From Chloroflexota bacterium (GTDB lineage: Bacteria > Chloroflexota > FW602-bin22 > JACPRP01): a stretch of 64,000 nucleotides of DNA. The translations under genes were made by a program, and so were the position numbers. Location: positions 1 through 64,000 of the forward strand of contig JACQUC010000062.1 in the NCBI GenBank assembly GCA_016210495.1, read 5' to 3'. The notes under the pieces were generated by a model. That model was given only the letters and a program-made list of their open reading frames with translations, was not told where the DNA came from and searched no databases. Below, piece after piece: positions 39,248 to 49,296 of this stretch. The number at the start of each line of letters is the position of its first letter. Positions within the stretch are counted from its first letter, which is position 1.

Positions 39248-40129
39248 ATGGAGAAGGCAACCTGGACAGTCAAAAAGGGTCTGGCGGAGATGCTGAAAGG
39301 CGGCGTAATTATGGATGTGGTGACCGCCGAGCACGCACGCATCGCCGAGGCGGGCGGGGCCGTGGCGGTTATGGCGCTAGAACGGGTCCCCGCCGATATC
39401 CGTGCCGCTGGAGGGGTGGCGCGGATGAGCGACCCCGGACTTATCCAGGAGATCATGGAGGCGGTGAGCATCCCGGTGATGGCCAAATGCCGCATCGGCC
39501 ATTTCGTCGAGGCGCAAGTCCTGGAGGCGCTGGGCATCGACTACGTCGACGAATCAGAGGTTCTGACGCCCGCTGACGAGGCCCATCACGTTAACAAGCA
39601 CGCCTTTAAGGTGCCCTTCGTCTGCGGTGCTCGGGACCTGGGAGAGGCATTGCGACGCATCGGCGAAGGTGCCGCCATGATCAGGACCAAGGGCGAGGCC
39701 GGCTCGGGTAACATCGTCGAAGCCGTAAGGCATGTGCGAGCGGTTATGGACGCTATCAGGCGCGTCCAGAATATGCCGCGGGAAGAGCTTATGGCCGAGG
39801 CCAAGAATATCGGTGCACCCTACGAGCTCCTGGTGGAGGTAGCCCGGTTGGGTAGGCTGCCGGTGGTGAATTTTGCCGCTGGTGGCGTTGCCACTCCGGC
39901 GGACGCTGCGCTGATGATGCAGTTGGGGGCCGACGGCGTCTTCGTCGGATCGGGCATATTCAAGTCGGCCAGTCCCGACTTGATGGCCAGGGCGATTGTC
40001 AAGGCCACAACTCATTACGACAACCCTTCTATCATCGCCGAGGTCTCTAAGGGGATTGGCAAGGCTATGCCGGGGCTAGAGATGGGCGCCATTCCTCAGC
40101 AAGAGCTTATGGCAACGAGAGGTTGGTAG
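39248..40129 (+). CDS. pdxS: Pyridoxal 5'-phosphate synthase, synthase subunit
   Basis: A 293-residue beta/alpha-barrel protein that makes PLP from ribose 5-phosphate, glyceraldehyde 3-phosphate and ammonia supplied by PdxT. Conserved segments: [72 protein letters not shown], and [20 protein letters not shown] with the phosphate-binding GSGIFKS. The active-site lysines (VMAKCR and the NKHAFKVPF region) are present. An AAGGAGGGAG site precedes the ATG, and a good promoter lies at 39175. pdxT follows 12 bp later. Confidence 0.98.
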   Translation: MEKATWTVKKGLAEMLKGGVIMDVVTAEHARIAEAGGAVAVMALERVPADIRAAGGVARMSDPGLIQEIMEAVSIPVMAKCRIGHFVEAQVLEALGIDYVDESEVLTPADEAHHVNKHAFKVPFVCGARDLGEALRRIGEGAAMIRTKGEAGSGNIVEAVRHVRAVMDAIRRVQNMPREELMAEAKNIGAPYELLVEVARLGRLPVVNFAAGGVATPADAALMMQLGADGVFVGSGIFKSASPDLMARAIVKATTHYDNPSIIAEVSKGIGKAMPGLEMGAIPQQELMATRGW

Positions 40130-40141
40130 CCCGATAGCGTT

Positions 40142-40741
40142 ATGACGAAAGTCGGTGTGCTTGCTCTGCAAGGAGCTGTTGTCGAACACGTGAAGATGCT
40201 GCAAGCGCTCGGCATCGAGGCAAGGCAAGTTAAGCTTCCCGAACAACTTGATGGTATCGACGGCCTGGTTATCCCAGGCGGCGAGAGCACTACGATCGGC
40301 AAGCTGCTGGTGTCGTTCAATCTTCTGGACAAGCTCCTGGGAGTGATTGCCGAGGGGGTGCCCGTTTTGGGTACGTGCGCCGGGATGATTCTGCTGGCTA
40401 GAGCGACGAGCCAGGATTTCGATCAGCCGCTCATCGGCGCGATGGACATAGTCGTCCGCCGCAATGGCTTTGGCCGTCAGGTCGATAGCTTCGAGACCGA
40501 TTTGCGCGTGCCTGTGCTGGGAGAAAGGCCTTTCAGAGCCATCTTCATTCGGGCTCCCTACATCGAGCGTGTGGGCGAACAGGCGTCCATCGTCGCGACT
40601 TTGGGCGATGGGAAGGTCGTGGCCGCAAGACAGGGTAATCTGCTGGCCTGCGCCTTCCATCCGGAGCTGGGCGCCGATTTGCGCTTCCATCAGTACTTTT
40701 CGGAAATAATAAGTATGCGCCAGGTGCCAACCGGTAGGTAA
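40142..40741 (+). CDS. pdxT: Pyridoxal 5'-phosphate synthase, glutaminase subunit
   Basis: A 199-residue class I glutamine amidotransferase that feeds ammonia to PdxS. It opens KVGVLALQGAVVEHVKMLQA. IPGGESTTIGKL and the nucleophile segment VLGTCAGMILLA are clear, and the catalytic His-Glu pair lies in ACAFHPELGADLRFHQYF. Length and order match PdxT. The pair shows that the organism makes PLP by the deoxyxylulose-independent route. Confidence 0.97.
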   Translation: MTKVGVLALQGAVVEHVKMLQALGIEARQVKLPEQLDGIDGLVIPGGESTTIGKLLVSFNLLDKLLGVIAEGVPVLGTCAGMILLARATSQDFDQPLIGAMDIVVRRNGFGRQVDSFETDLRVPVLGERPFRAIFIRAPYIERVGEQASIVATLGDGKVVAARQGNLLACAFHPELGADLRFHQYFSEIISMRQVPTGR

Positions 40742-40771
40742 GCTTTTTGTACGGATGCGAGGGAGAGGTCG

Positions 40772-41725
40772 ATGATTCGAACGTTGCGGCCAACAGACCT
40801 TGTGGCTTACCTCAGCTTCCGTGGTCGTGCGGGGCCGAACGAGGCTTTGTTGCGACCCAACGACACGCCCACCAACTCCAGTCTGAAGGGCTTCATCACG
40901 AGGTCGCTATCCATCGATCCCCGCTGCGAAAGTTGGCTCCAGATTCAGGATGGTCGCATCGACGGACTGGTGGGAGCGCGTTCCAGATTCGGCTCTGACA
41001 TATGGGACATAGACCAGTTGATCTGCCTTTCCCACGAAAGCGGTACGATTTACCGCGCCCTCCTCCGCCATCTCACGACCGCTGCCAGCGAGGAAGGCGT
41101 GCAGAAGATCTTCCTGCGCGTTATGGCGGGCAGCTCGGCTGTGGAAGCTGCCCGGTCCACGGGCTTCTTCCAGTACGCCGTCGAGCGGGTATACCAACTG
41201 GGCAGCTTGGCTACGCGGGTCCGCTCTGCTGCGCCTGCTTTGCGCCCCAGAAGGCGCGCCGATCATCACGCCCTGTTCCAACTGTACTGCTCGGTAGTGC
41301 CGGTGGTTGTTCGCCAGGTTGAGGGAATGACCCTACAGGAATGGCGCTGGACAGAGGGATGGGGCATGAGGCCGCCAATGAACTGGCGGATGGACCTGCC
41401 GCGGGCGCGACGGGACTTCGTGCTCGAAAAAGATCTGGCGTTGTCGGCCTGGCTGCAAGTGAAGCCCAGGTTCAACACCATATGGTCACTCCTTCGACCC
41501 GAGGAGCAGGCAGAGGTACCGGGCATCATACGCTATGGGTTGAGCCAATTGGCTTCTGGCAAGCCGGCATATTGCACGGTGCGAGAGTACCAGACCTTCC
41601 TGGAGCCCGTCCTGCAAGGCGAAGGCTTCGAGCTGATCGCCGAGCAGGCGTTGCTCGCGCGAGTGCTGGCCGTTCGTGTGCAGGAGCCAAGGCTGGTGCC
41701 GATGCGGGCGCACCTGTCCCGTTGA
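40772..41725 (+). CDS. GNAT-like acetyltransferase-fold protein
   Basis: A 317-residue protein with a GNAT-type N-terminus (MIRTLRPTDLVAYLSFRGRA) and a region resembling an acetyl-CoA site (FLRVMAGSSAVEAARSTGFF). A second half (about 155-300) also looks like a diverged GNAT unit (YGLSQLASGKPAYCTVREYQ then FLEPVLQGEGFELI). The substrate is unknown. The ATG follows GGGAGAGG. It lies between pdxT and the R3H-AAA gene on the same strand; that adjacency does not reveal function. Confidence 0.65.
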   Translation: MIRTLRPTDLVAYLSFRGRAGPNEALLRPNDTPTNSSLKGFITRSLSIDPRCESWLQIQDGRIDGLVGARSRFGSDIWDIDQLICLSHESGTIYRALLRHLTTAASEEGVQKIFLRVMAGSSAVEAARSTGFFQYAVERVYQLGSLATRVRSAAPALRPRRRADHHALFQLYCSVVPVVVRQVEGMTLQEWRWTEGWGMRPPMNWRMDLPRARRDFVLEKDLALSAWLQVKPRFNTIWSLLRPEEQAEVPGIIRYGLSQLASGKPAYCTVREYQTFLEPVLQGEGFELIAEQALLARVLAVRVQEPRLVPMRAHLSR

Positions 41726-41783
41726 ACTATTGCGCGCGGGTTGGGGGAGCCTGGCTCGATTGGCCGCGCGCGAGGTAAGGATA

Positions 41784-43316
41784 ATGCAAGAAAACAAGGC
41801 GAACTTTCAAAAAGTGATCACCGATGACCTGCAAGCGCTGCTGGATGCGCTGCCGCCCCACATCGTTCAGCCGCTCACCTCGCTCGAGGACAGCAGTAAC
41901 CTCCTGGAAGTGGTTATGGACTTGGGTCGTGTCCCCGAAGCACGCTTTCCTGGCCGAGAGCTCATTCTTAGCCAACGAGAGGTCAGCGAGCAGGACGTCG
42001 AGTACGTTGTCTCCCGCATCGGCGAGTTCGGCGACGATAACCGTGCCGGCATCGAGCGGACTTTACACCGCATTTCAGCCATTCGAAATCGCCGTGGCAG
42101 GATCGTCGGCTTGACCTGCCGCGTTGGGCGCGCCGTTTTCGGCACCATCGGCATCATTCACGACATTGTCGAGTCTGGGAAGAGCATCCTCCTCCTCGGC
42201 CGGCCAGGCGTCGGCAAAACCACGATGCTACGCGAAGTCGCCAGAGTCCTCGCCGACGATTTCCAGAAGCGAGTGATCATCGTCGACACCTCCAACGAAA
42301 TAGCGGGTGATGGCGACATTCCGCATCCGGCTATTGGCCACGCGCGACGCATGCAGGTTCCGACGCCATCTCTGCAACACGCCGTGATGATCGAGGCCGT
42401 GGAGAACCACATGCCCGAAGTGATCATCATCGACGAGATCGGCACCGAGCTGGAGGCCGCGGCTGCCCGCACCATCGCCGAGCGCGGCGTGCAGTTGGTA
42501 GGCACGGCCCACGGCAACACGCTCGAAAACCTGATGCTAAATCCCACCCTGGCCGATCTCGTGGGGGGCATCCAGAGCGTGACCCTTGGCGACGAAGAAG
42601 CACGCCGCCGGGGAACGCAGAAGTCCATTCTCGAGCGCAAGGCGCCGCCCACGTTCGACGTCATCGTCGAGATTCAAAGCTGGGAAACCGTCGCGGTGCA
42701 CGAAAACGTGGCTGCCGTCGTCGACTCGATTCTGCGTGGCGAGCCCGTGCCTGCTCAATTGCGGTCAATTCAGGACGATGGCTCAATCAGGACGGAACAG
42801 GCCAAAGCCTTCGGCCTCGAGACGCCGGCGGCCACGCCCCGACGGCTTTCGGCTCCTACCAGGGTGGTCCGAGTTTACCCGTATGGCATCACCGCAACAC
42901 GGCTCGAGCAGGCAATACGCGAGCTGCACCTGCCGGCCGCGATCACCAAGGACCTCCACAACGCCGATGCCGTGATGACCTTGAAAAACTATTATCGGAA
43001 GAAGCCCGCTGCCGTGCGTGACGCGGAAAGCCTTGGCGTGCCCGTATACGTTCTCAAGAGCAACAATATCCTGCAAATGGAGCAGGTCCTCGCCAGCATG
43101 TACGATCTTGACGTGCAGGAAGACCCGCTCACGGTGGCGCTCAAGGAGACCGAGGAGGCTATCACCCGGGTGCTCGAGAGGTCAGAGCCCATCGAGCTTT
43201 CTCCCCAGAACTCCTACGTTCGCCGCCTGCAACACCAGATGGCCGAACGGTACAAGCTGACCTCGCGCAGCGAGGGCAAAGAGCCACATCGACGGGTAAG
43301 GATCTACAAGGAATAG
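41784..43316 (+). CDS. R3H domain AAA ATPase (Ycf45/SpoIIIAA-like)
   Basis: A 510-residue protein starting at ATG 41784 after AGGTAAGGA; the frame is open further upstream but without similarity. An N-terminal region (about 1-110) precedes a SpoIIIAA-like ATPase with Walker A LLLGRPGVGKTTMLREV and Walker B EVIIIDEIGTELEAAAARTI, then GTAHGNTLENLMLNPTL. The C-terminal part includes RVYPYGITATRLEQAIRELH and an R3H nucleic-acid-binding segment (NSYVRRLQHQMAERYKL). Related proteins occur in cyanobacteria, plastids (Ycf45) and Chloroflexota. Their role is unknown; a single-stranded nucleic-acid-linked motor is plausible. Confidence 0.88.
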   Translation: MQENKANFQKVITDDLQALLDALPPHIVQPLTSLEDSSNLLEVVMDLGRVPEARFPGRELILSQREVSEQDVEYVVSRIGEFGDDNRAGIERTLHRISAIRNRRGRIVGLTCRVGRAVFGTIGIIHDIVESGKSILLLGRPGVGKTTMLREVARVLADDFQKRVIIVDTSNEIAGDGDIPHPAIGHARRMQVPTPSLQHAVMIEAVENHMPEVIIIDEIGTELEAAAARTIAERGVQLVGTAHGNTLENLMLNPTLADLVGGIQSVTLGDEEARRRGTQKSILERKAPPTFDVIVEIQSWETVAVHENVAAVVDSILRGEPVPAQLRSIQDDGSIRTEQAKAFGLETPAATPRRLSAPTRVVRVYPYGITATRLEQAIRELHLPAAITKDLHNADAVMTLKNYYRKKPAAVRDAESLGVPVYVLKSNNILQMEQVLASMYDLDVQEDPLTVALKETEEAITRVLERSEPIELSPQNSYVRRLQHQMAERYKLTSRSEGKEPHRRVRIYKE

Positions 43317-43331
43317 TGACAGCAGAGGCCG

Positions 43332-43946
43332 ATGTTTATAACATTCGAAGGGCCTGAGGGAAGTGGCAAGAGCACGCAGGCCCAACTCTTGTTTCAGTTT
43401 CTGCAGGGCAAAGGTCACGACGTCATTCTGACGCGCGAGCCTGGCGGAACAAGGCTGGGGGAGAACCTTCGCCAGGTCGTTATGTTTGGCGAAAACATTG
43501 CGGTGTCGCCTCGCGCCGAGACCCTCATCTTCGCCGCTGCGCGCGCACAACTGGTCGAGGACGTGATACGTGCTCACCTGGTCAGGGGTCACGTCGTTTG
43601 CGACCGCTTCGCCGATTCCACTACAGCCTACCAGGGCTACGGCCGCGGCCTGCCAATTCGCGATGTCCTGGCCACGAACGCCTTCGCCACCGGCGGCCTT
43701 GTCCCCGACTTGACCATTTTGCTGGACATACCCGTGGAGATCGGTCTCCTACGAAACTGCAACGACATATCCGCGGGTCGGGACAGGTTCGAAAGCGAAG
43801 ACATCGCCTTCCACGGGCGCGTGCGCCAGGGATATCTAGCGCTCGCAGCAGCCGAGCCCAGCCGCTGGCGAGTCATCGACGCCACTCTCACTCGCGAAGA
43901 AGCACACCACATCATCTGCCGAGAAGTTGAAGCCGCATTGTTTTAG
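43332..43946 (+). CDS. tmk: Thymidylate kinase
   Basis: A 204-residue P-loop kinase that converts dTMP to dTDP. P-loop: MFITFEGPEGSGKSTQAQLL. The DR(Y/F) motif is VVCDRFADSTTAYQGYGRGL, and TREPGGTRLGENLR and the LID region (GRDRFESEDIAFHGRVRQGY) are present. It starts 15 bp after the R3H-AAA gene. Its TAG stop overlaps the left end of a 94-bp MITE-like element. Confidence 0.96.
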   Translation: MFITFEGPEGSGKSTQAQLLFQFLQGKGHDVILTREPGGTRLGENLRQVVMFGENIAVSPRAETLIFAAARAQLVEDVIRAHLVRGHVVCDRFADSTTAYQGYGRGLPIRDVLATNAFATGGLVPDLTILLDIPVEIGLLRNCNDISAGRDRFESEDIAFHGRVRQGYLALAAAEPSRWRVIDATLTREEAHHIICREVEAALF

Positions 43947-44038
43947 AGATTATCTCAAGTCGTAGGGGCGGCGAGGAAACCTCGCCCTGGGACAGGCGGC
44001 TCGCTTTGAGCCAAACCCCGCTTTTGAGACGATCTCTT
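43945..44038. mobile_element. 94-bp MITE-like element between tmk and gyrA
   Basis: The ends form imperfect inverted repeats: AGAGATTATCTCAA on the left (43945-43958) and TTGAGACGATCTCT on the right (44024-44037), 12 of 14 matching. Inside lies CGTAGGGGCGGCGAGGAAAC with a GGCGAGG-AAA-CCTCGCC hairpin of the GTAGGGGCG family. It has no coding capacity. The left end covers the last two bases of the tmk stop. No target-site duplication was clear. Confidence 0.6.
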
Positions 44039-44050
44039 AGAACATTTGTT

Positions 44051-44079
44051 TTGCATCAAGTACTCTGGAATGCTATAAT
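44051..44079 (+). promoter_or_regulatory. Strong promoter of gyrA
   Basis: TTGCAT (44051-44056), 17-bp spacer, perfect TATAAT (44074-44079) preceded by TGC, so an extended -10. Transcription should start near 44086, giving a GC-rich leader of about 114 nt (with GGGCCCGGAGGGCC near its start) before the ATG at 44200. Supercoiling control of gyr promoters is known in other bacteria but cannot be read here. Confidence 0.75.
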
Positions 44080-44199
44080 GTTGCCTGGTTGCGTGGGCCC
44101 GGAGGGCCGGGAGCGATCAATTACACCTTGCAGGGCGACACGGATTGATCTGACCGGCATCGGCCCCCGCCAGCGCCTGAGGTTGGGAGCGGGGTTGTA

Positions 44200-47100
44200 A
44201 TGGAGATTGGAACGGTAAGACTGGTAAATATCGAAGACGAGATGCGGGGAGCGTACCTGGACTACGCCATGAGCGTCATTACGGCGCGTGCACTGCCCGA
44301 TGTGCGCGACGGCCTCAAGCCCGTCCAGCGGCGCATTCTTTACGCTATGGACGAGCTGAGCCTACGGCATACGGCGGCATACAAGAAGAGCGCCAGAATC
44401 GTCGGCGAAGTCCTCGGCAAGTACCATCCGCACGGCGATGCGCCCGTTTACGAGACGATGGTGCGCCTCGCCCAGGACTTCTCGATGCGCTACCCCCTCA
44501 TCGACGGCCAGGGCAACTTCGGCTCAGTCGACGGTGACCCTCCCGCCGCAATGCGCTACACCGAGGCCAGAATGGCCGCGATTGCCGAGGAGCTGCTGGC
44601 CGACATCGACAAGAACACCGTCGTCTTTGTCCCCAATTTCGATGGAAGCCTGAAAGAACCAACCGTGATGCCTGCCAAGCTCCCGAATCTTCTGATCAAT
44701 GGCTCGTCAGGCATCGCCGTGGGTATGGCGACGAATATCCCGCCCCATAACCTGAACGAGGTCGTCGACGCCACCATCTACGTGGTAGATCACTTCGGCC
44801 GTTGCCTCGACGCCGGAGTGCCCTTCGAGGTGATGTGGGCGCGTGTGCTCAACGTGCCTGTGGAAGCAGACGTGCTGGCCGCCAGCCTGGGCAAACTGAA
44901 GGTCGATATGCGCACTCGAGTGAGCGCCGAGGCTGCCAAGTTGGCCAAGCGGCCCGCGGACGAGCATCGTGCCCAGGCGCTGCTGAATATTGTCGACGAG
45001 ATGGTAGACATCCCGCCTGACGACCTGATGGGGATGATCAAGGGCCCGGATTTCCCCACCGCCGGGATTATCCTGGGGGAAGATGGCATCAAAAGCGCTT
45101 ACACCACCGGGCACGGTCGGGTTACCATCAGGGCCAAGGCCCATGTCGAAGACATGCGGGGCAATCGATCTCAGATCGTCGTCACGCAGTTGCCATTCCA
45201 GGTAAACAAGGCTAGCCTGATAGAGAAGATGGCCGAGCTGGTGCGTGACCGCCGTGTAGAGGGCATCTCTGAGCTACGCGACGAATCCGATCGCCAGGGT
45301 ATGCGGATCGTCGTCGAGCTCAAGCGCGAGGCTCAGCCCAAACAGATACTTAACCAGTTGTTCAAATACACCGCGATGCAAAGCACCTTCTCCATCAATC
45401 TCCTGGCATTGGTCGACGGGCAACCTCGCGTGCTTACGCTCAAGATGATGCTGTTGCAGTACCTCAACTTCCGGCGCGAGGTCATCACCGGGCGGACCGA
45501 GCACGACCTCGATAAGGCCAGGCACCGCGCCCACATCCTCGAAGGTCTCAAGATCGCGCTGGACCACCTGGACGAGGTAATCGCCACCATCCGCAAGTCG
45601 CGCGATGCCGAAGCGGCGCGCGCGGCCCTTATGAAGAACTTCAAGCTTACCGAGGTGCAGGCGCAGGCCATCCTCGACATGCAGTTGCGAAGGCTAGCCG
45701 CTTTGGAGCGCAAGAAGATCCTGGACGAGCTAGCCGAAACCTTGCGGCTTATCGCCCACCTGCAGGACCTTCTAGCGCATCCTGGCAAGATACTGTTTCT
45801 CGTCAAAGACGAGCTGAGCGAGCTTAAAGCCAAGTACGGCGATGAGCGGCGCACGAAAATCGTCACCGAAGAGGCCTCAGACTTCAGCGAGGAGGATCTG
45901 ATCCCCGACCAGGAAATATTCGTGGCTATCAGTGGCAAGGGCTACATCCGGCGCATCGCCGCCGATTCGTTCCGGCTACAGAGGCGGGGCAAAGGTATTG
46001 CGGGCACCGTGGCCAAGGAGGACGAGGCGCCGCAGATTCTCGCCAACGCCAGCACCCTCGACCAACTGCTGTTCTTTACCAACAAAGGTCGGGCGGCGCA
46101 GACCAAGGCGCACGAGCTGCCTGACGTCGGTCGGCAGGCACGGGGCCTCCCGGTCTCGAACTTCCTTACTGTTCAATCGGACGAGCGCATTATAGGCATA
46201 TTGCCGGTGCGCAGCTTCGATCAGACGACCTACGTTCTTCTGGCGACGCGCGGTGGCGAAGTCAAGCGTGTGGCCCTTGGCGAGTTCGTCTCGGCCAGGG
46301 CCGGCGGCATCATCGCTATGAGCGTTCCGGAGGGGGACGAGATCGTCGCCGCCATCCTGACCACAGGCGAGGATCACATCGTATTGGTGACGCAGCAGGG
46401 CCAGGCGCTGAGGTTCTCGGAAGGCGACGTCCGAGCGGCGGGCCGGACTGCCGGCGGTGTTCGCGGCATCCGTTTGGCTGGGGGCGACGGCGTGGTCGTC
46501 GCCGAGGTCGCCCGCGACGACGCCGAGATTGTGACGGTCACGCGGAACGGCTTTGGGAAGAGAAGCACGCTAGCCGACTTCCCCGTACAGGGACGCGCCG
46601 GCGGCGGGGTCCGCGCGATGGCCGTGGGTGCCAGGAACGGTCCTATCGCGGGCGCCAGGATTGCAAAAGAAGGCGGCGAGATCATGATCGTGTCGTCGGG
46701 TGGCCTGGTGGTGCGAACCCCCGTGGAGGAGATCCCGGCGATGAGCAGAACCGCGCAGGGCGCGGTCATCGCTGGACTAGAAAAGGGAGACCACATCGCC
46801 GCGCTGTTTTACATCAACGGCCGGAGCGAGACTAAGCAGGGCCCGAAAGTCCCCTCTCCGACGGATATATCGCCCGATGCGCCCCGGAAACCGGAACCGC
46901 CTACCGGGAAAGCCGGACGAGCCAAGACCGCTGCGCCCAAGCCGAACGCTTCGAAGACATCCGGAGCACCCGCGGACGGCAAGAAAGTCCGGAAGTCGGC
47001 CGTCTCGGAGAAGCTACAGCAAGCGGAGGCAAAGCCAACGAGCGAAAAGCCAAAGGGAAAAGAGAAGGCCGACACGGCCGGCGTGGCGAACTCCCCCGGT

Positions 47101-47571
47101 TCCGACAAAGAGCCTTCGCCCAAGACAGCGCCTTCGCCCACGAAGCCGACCTCGGCCAAGAAGGCATCGACAACTCCTTCTGTGTCCAAGCAGACCCCGC
47201 CGAAGTCCCAACAACAGGCGCCAGCGCCAGAGACGAGGCGGGTTGTCTACACCAGGTCAGAGGAGCCGGTGACACCTCCGCCGGCCAGGATTGCGGATTC
47301 CCAGCGCCAGTCGCGGCAGCAGGGTGCCACCAAGTCCGGCAAGGAGGTGGATTCCGCGAAGAAGAATCCTACGCTCTTAAGCTCTATAGCCTCCACATTG
47401 GGCGAAAAGGGCGCAAAGAAGAAAGAGCCCTCTAGTGCGGCGACTCCTGCCAGCCCGCCATCCCGCGCGCCTAAGCCAAGCACCAAGAAGGCGGAGCCTT
47501 CACAGGTATCCCTACCGCTCTTCGAGGACAAGGGCTCAGACGGGCCTGGGAAGGATGCCAAGAAGAAATAG
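44200..47571 (+). CDS. gyrA: DNA gyrase subunit A with a long basic C-terminal tail
   Basis: A 1123-residue GyrA, against about 800-880 in most bacteria. The breakage-reunion domain has [16 protein letters not shown] and the catalytic Tyr120 ([11 protein letters not shown]). The quinolone pocket reads [11 protein letters not shown] (Ala81 and Glu85, at E. coli 83 and 87). The beta-pinwheel domain follows, with a GyrA-box-like QRRGKG at 594-599, one Gly short of the usual QRRGGKG. The pinwheel ends near 876. The last 245 residues are Lys/Pro/Ala/Ser-rich and probably disordered, ending in [10 protein letters not shown] (about 1101-1110). The frame is clean to the stop, so the tail is not an artefact of a lost stop. 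gyrB is not in the window. Confidence 0.96.
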   Translation: MEIGTVRLVNIEDEMRGAYLDYAMSVITARALPDVRDGLKPVQRRILYAMDELSLRHTAAYKKSARIVGEVLGKYHPHGDAPVYETMVRLAQDFSMRYPLIDGQGNFGSVDGDPPAAMRYTEARMAAIAEELLADIDKNTVVFVPNFDGSLKEPTVMPAKLPNLLINGSSGIAVGMATNIPPHNLNEVVDATIYVVDHFGRCLDAGVPFEVMWARVLNVPVEADVLAASLGKLKVDMRTRVSAEAAKLAKRPADEHRAQALLNIVDEMVDIPPDDLMGMIKGPDFPTAGIILGEDGIKSAYTTGHGRVTIRAKAHVEDMRGNRSQIVVTQLPFQVNKASLIEKMAELVRDRRVEGISELRDESDRQGMRIVVELKREAQPKQILNQLFKYTAMQSTFSINLLALVDGQPRVLTLKMMLLQYLNFRREVITGRTEHDLDKARHRAHILEGLKIALDHLDEVIATIRKSRDAEAARAALMKNFKLTEVQAQAILDMQLRRLAALERKKILDELAETLRLIAHLQDLLAHPGKILFLVKDELSELKAKYGDERRTKIVTEEASDFSEEDLIPDQEIFVAISGKGYIRRIAADSFRLQRRGKGIAGTVAKEDEAPQILANASTLDQLLFFTNKGRAAQTKAHELPDVGRQARGLPVSNFLTVQSDERIIGILPVRSFDQTTYVLLATRGGEVKRVALGEFVSARAGGIIAMSVPEGDEIVAAILTTGEDHIVLVTQQGQALRFSEGDVRAAGRTAGGVRGIRLAGGDGVVVAEVARDDAEIVTVTRNGFGKRSTLADFPVQGRAGGGVRAMAVGARNGPIAGARIAKEGGEIMIVSSGGLVVRTPVEEIPAMSRTAQGAVIAGLEKGDHIAALFYINGRSETKQGPKVPSPTDISPDAPRKPEPPTGKAGRAKTAAPKPNASKTSGAPADGKKVRKSAVSEKLQQAEAKPTSEKPKGKEKADTAGVANSPGSDKEPSPKTAPSPTKPTSAKKASTTPSVSKQTPPKSQQQAPAPETRRVVYTRSEEPVTPPPARIADSQRQSRQQGATKSGKEVDSAKKNPTLLSSIASTLGEKGAKKKEPSSAATPASPPSRAPKPSTKKAEPSQVSLPLFEDKGSDGPGKDAKKK

Positions 47572-47628
47572 CCTGCCCACCGCTATCCTGGGGGCTTCTT
47601 GTACAGGCAAGGCGGTGTTGGCATCATT

Positions 47629-49215
47629 CTACTTTGGCGGACGCTCTCGCAGCTCGTAGATCTCGATGATCGGCCCGCCCAGGTCGAACGCGGGATCGAA
47701 ACGCTTGAGCAGGCGCTCCTCGTTGAACAGGGCGTCGTAGAAGGCAGCCTGGGCCCTGTACCGCTCGGGCTCTAGAAGTACTCTGCTGTACATGTAGTTG
47801 CTCGCTACCAGATACCGATAACCCTCGCGGTAATAATCGTCCAGGGTTGGCCCGGCCGCCAGGACGGCCCGCTCCGTGACATCGAAGTCTGTGCCCCCTA
47901 GCGCTGCGGCATACCATTCCTGCAAGATGCGGCTTTTGGCTGGTAGGTTTTGCACAATCCACTCCCGCGCCTGCACCCGCGTGGGATTCATCTGGGTGAC
48001 GTGGTACAGGACCACCTGAGACAAGGGCCAGACCGCGACCAGCAAGACGGCGAGGAGGAAAAGAGCCCGTCCTGCTACCAGGCTCATCTGGAGGCGGGCT
48101 GAGATGAATCGAACGATTAGGCTCAGCGTATCGGCCACGAACAGCGCCAGCACCGGGATTATCTGGAACATCCAGCGGTGCCCGTGTAGAGCCGAGAGGC
48201 TCGTTCCGAAGAGAACCACGAGCACAAACCAGAGCAGCAACAACTGCGCCGTTTGACGGCGCCAAACTATCAGCCCCGCTCCCACGGCCGCCAATATTGC
48301 CTCGGGCCAGGTCATGTTTTGCGGTATCGCCTCCCGAAGGTACCAGGCAATGTTGCCCAGTGTAGACAGTCCGTCCATCCCCAGGTGAGCGCTCTCTGCT
48401 TCCTCGGACAGGCTCTTCAACGCGGCAGGAAAATCCAGGAAAAAGTACGGCGTCGACAGGCCAAAACCGAGGACGGCCACCAGTGAGCCTGCGGTGGCGC
48501 CACGCAAGCGAGCGATCACACCGCGAAAGGATGGGGAACGCTGCCACAGGTGCGCGGCGTTGGCGGCGATGAGCAGCGGCACGAGCGCGACCATAAAGTA
48601 GCGGGTGCTTATGCTCAGCCCGATTACGAACCCCGCCATCACGTTGTTCGCCATCGTCGGCCGATCGTATGTCCTCAGGCAGAGCCAAACGCTGACCATT
48701 CCAAAGAACGTGGCCGCCGTGTCTGTGCGCACGTACTGGGCGTAAAGAGCGACAATCGGCACAAAGACGGAAAGGAAGGAGCCTGCGAGCGCAACTCGCC
48801 TCCCAAAGACGCGCCGCCCCACCAGATATACAAACGGGACGCTCAACGCCGAGTACAGCGACGTCAGCAATCTGCCGAGAAGGTAGAACTCGCTCGGATT
48901 GGCATCGAAGTTGACCTGCAAGTTTGGATCGAGCCGAAAAAGGGTTCCGCGATGTGCAACCGCATTCCACACGTGGTACACACCCGCGAGAGGATAGGTG
49001 ATGGTCGACCCCGGGTGGCCGAACCAGCCCGGGTTGAGGTTGCCCGACGAAGCGATCCGCACCGCCGGGAGGACGAAGAAGTGCTCGTCGACTTCAGCAG
49101 TATAGGGAAGGTTCCTCTGGATGCCCCAAAGGTGGAAAGCCAGCGTCAAGAGCACGATGAATACGACAATCCAGCGTGACGCCGCGTCCCTCTGCGGAAT
49201 CCGCCCGCAAATCAA
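47629..49215 (-). CDS. PMT/ArnT-type (GT-C) membrane glycosyltransferase
   Basis: About 528 residues, with some 10-12 membrane segments and a soluble C-terminus. The first loop after TM1 contains NLPYTAEVDEHFFVLPAVRI, with the acidic pair expected of GT-C enzymes, and HPGSTITYPLAGVYHVW follows. SEFYLLGRLLTSLYSALSVP and ARTDT-like VRTDTAATFFGMVS are also typical. It probably moves a sugar from a polyprenyl carrier to an outer acceptor. The start chosen is the TTG at 49215, four bases after GGAGGG; a TTG at 49239 is possible. It lies downstream of a related, frameshifted gene. Confidence 0.78.
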   Translation of the reverse strand: MICGRIPQRDAASRWIVVFIVLLTLAFHLWGIQRNLPYTAEVDEHFFVLPAVRIASSGNLNPGWFGHPGSTITYPLAGVYHVWNAVAHRGTLFRLDPNLQVNFDANPSEFYLLGRLLTSLYSALSVPFVYLVGRRVFGRRVALAGSFLSVFVPIVALYAQYVRTDTAATFFGMVSVWLCLRTYDRPTMANNVMAGFVIGLSISTRYFMVALVPLLIAANAAHLWQRSPSFRGVIARLRGATAGSLVAVLGFGLSTPYFFLDFPAALKSLSEEAESAHLGMDGLSTLGNIAWYLREAIPQNMTWPEAILAAVGAGLIVWRRQTAQLLLLWFVLVVLFGTSLSALHGHRWMFQIIPVLALFVADTLSLIVRFISARLQMSLVAGRALFLLAVLLVAVWPLSQVVLYHVTQMNPTRVQAREWIVQNLPAKSRILQEWYAAALGGTDFDVTERAVLAAGPTLDDYYREGYRYLVASNYMYSRVLLEPERYRAQAAFYDALFNEERLLKRFDPAFDLGGPIIEIYELRERPPK

Positions 49216-49296
49216 GAAGCCCTCCGTTCCACCCGCCAACAGGCTCCACAGGTGCGCTTCGGCCTGCCCGGCCGTTCAAGCCGCGCTCGCATATTA

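Noticed and set aside
40742..40771. Riboswitch or attenuator around pdxT/pdxS, trpS or the thiamine-binding gene
   Set aside because: Leaders are short or show no TPP, T-box or other known consensus.
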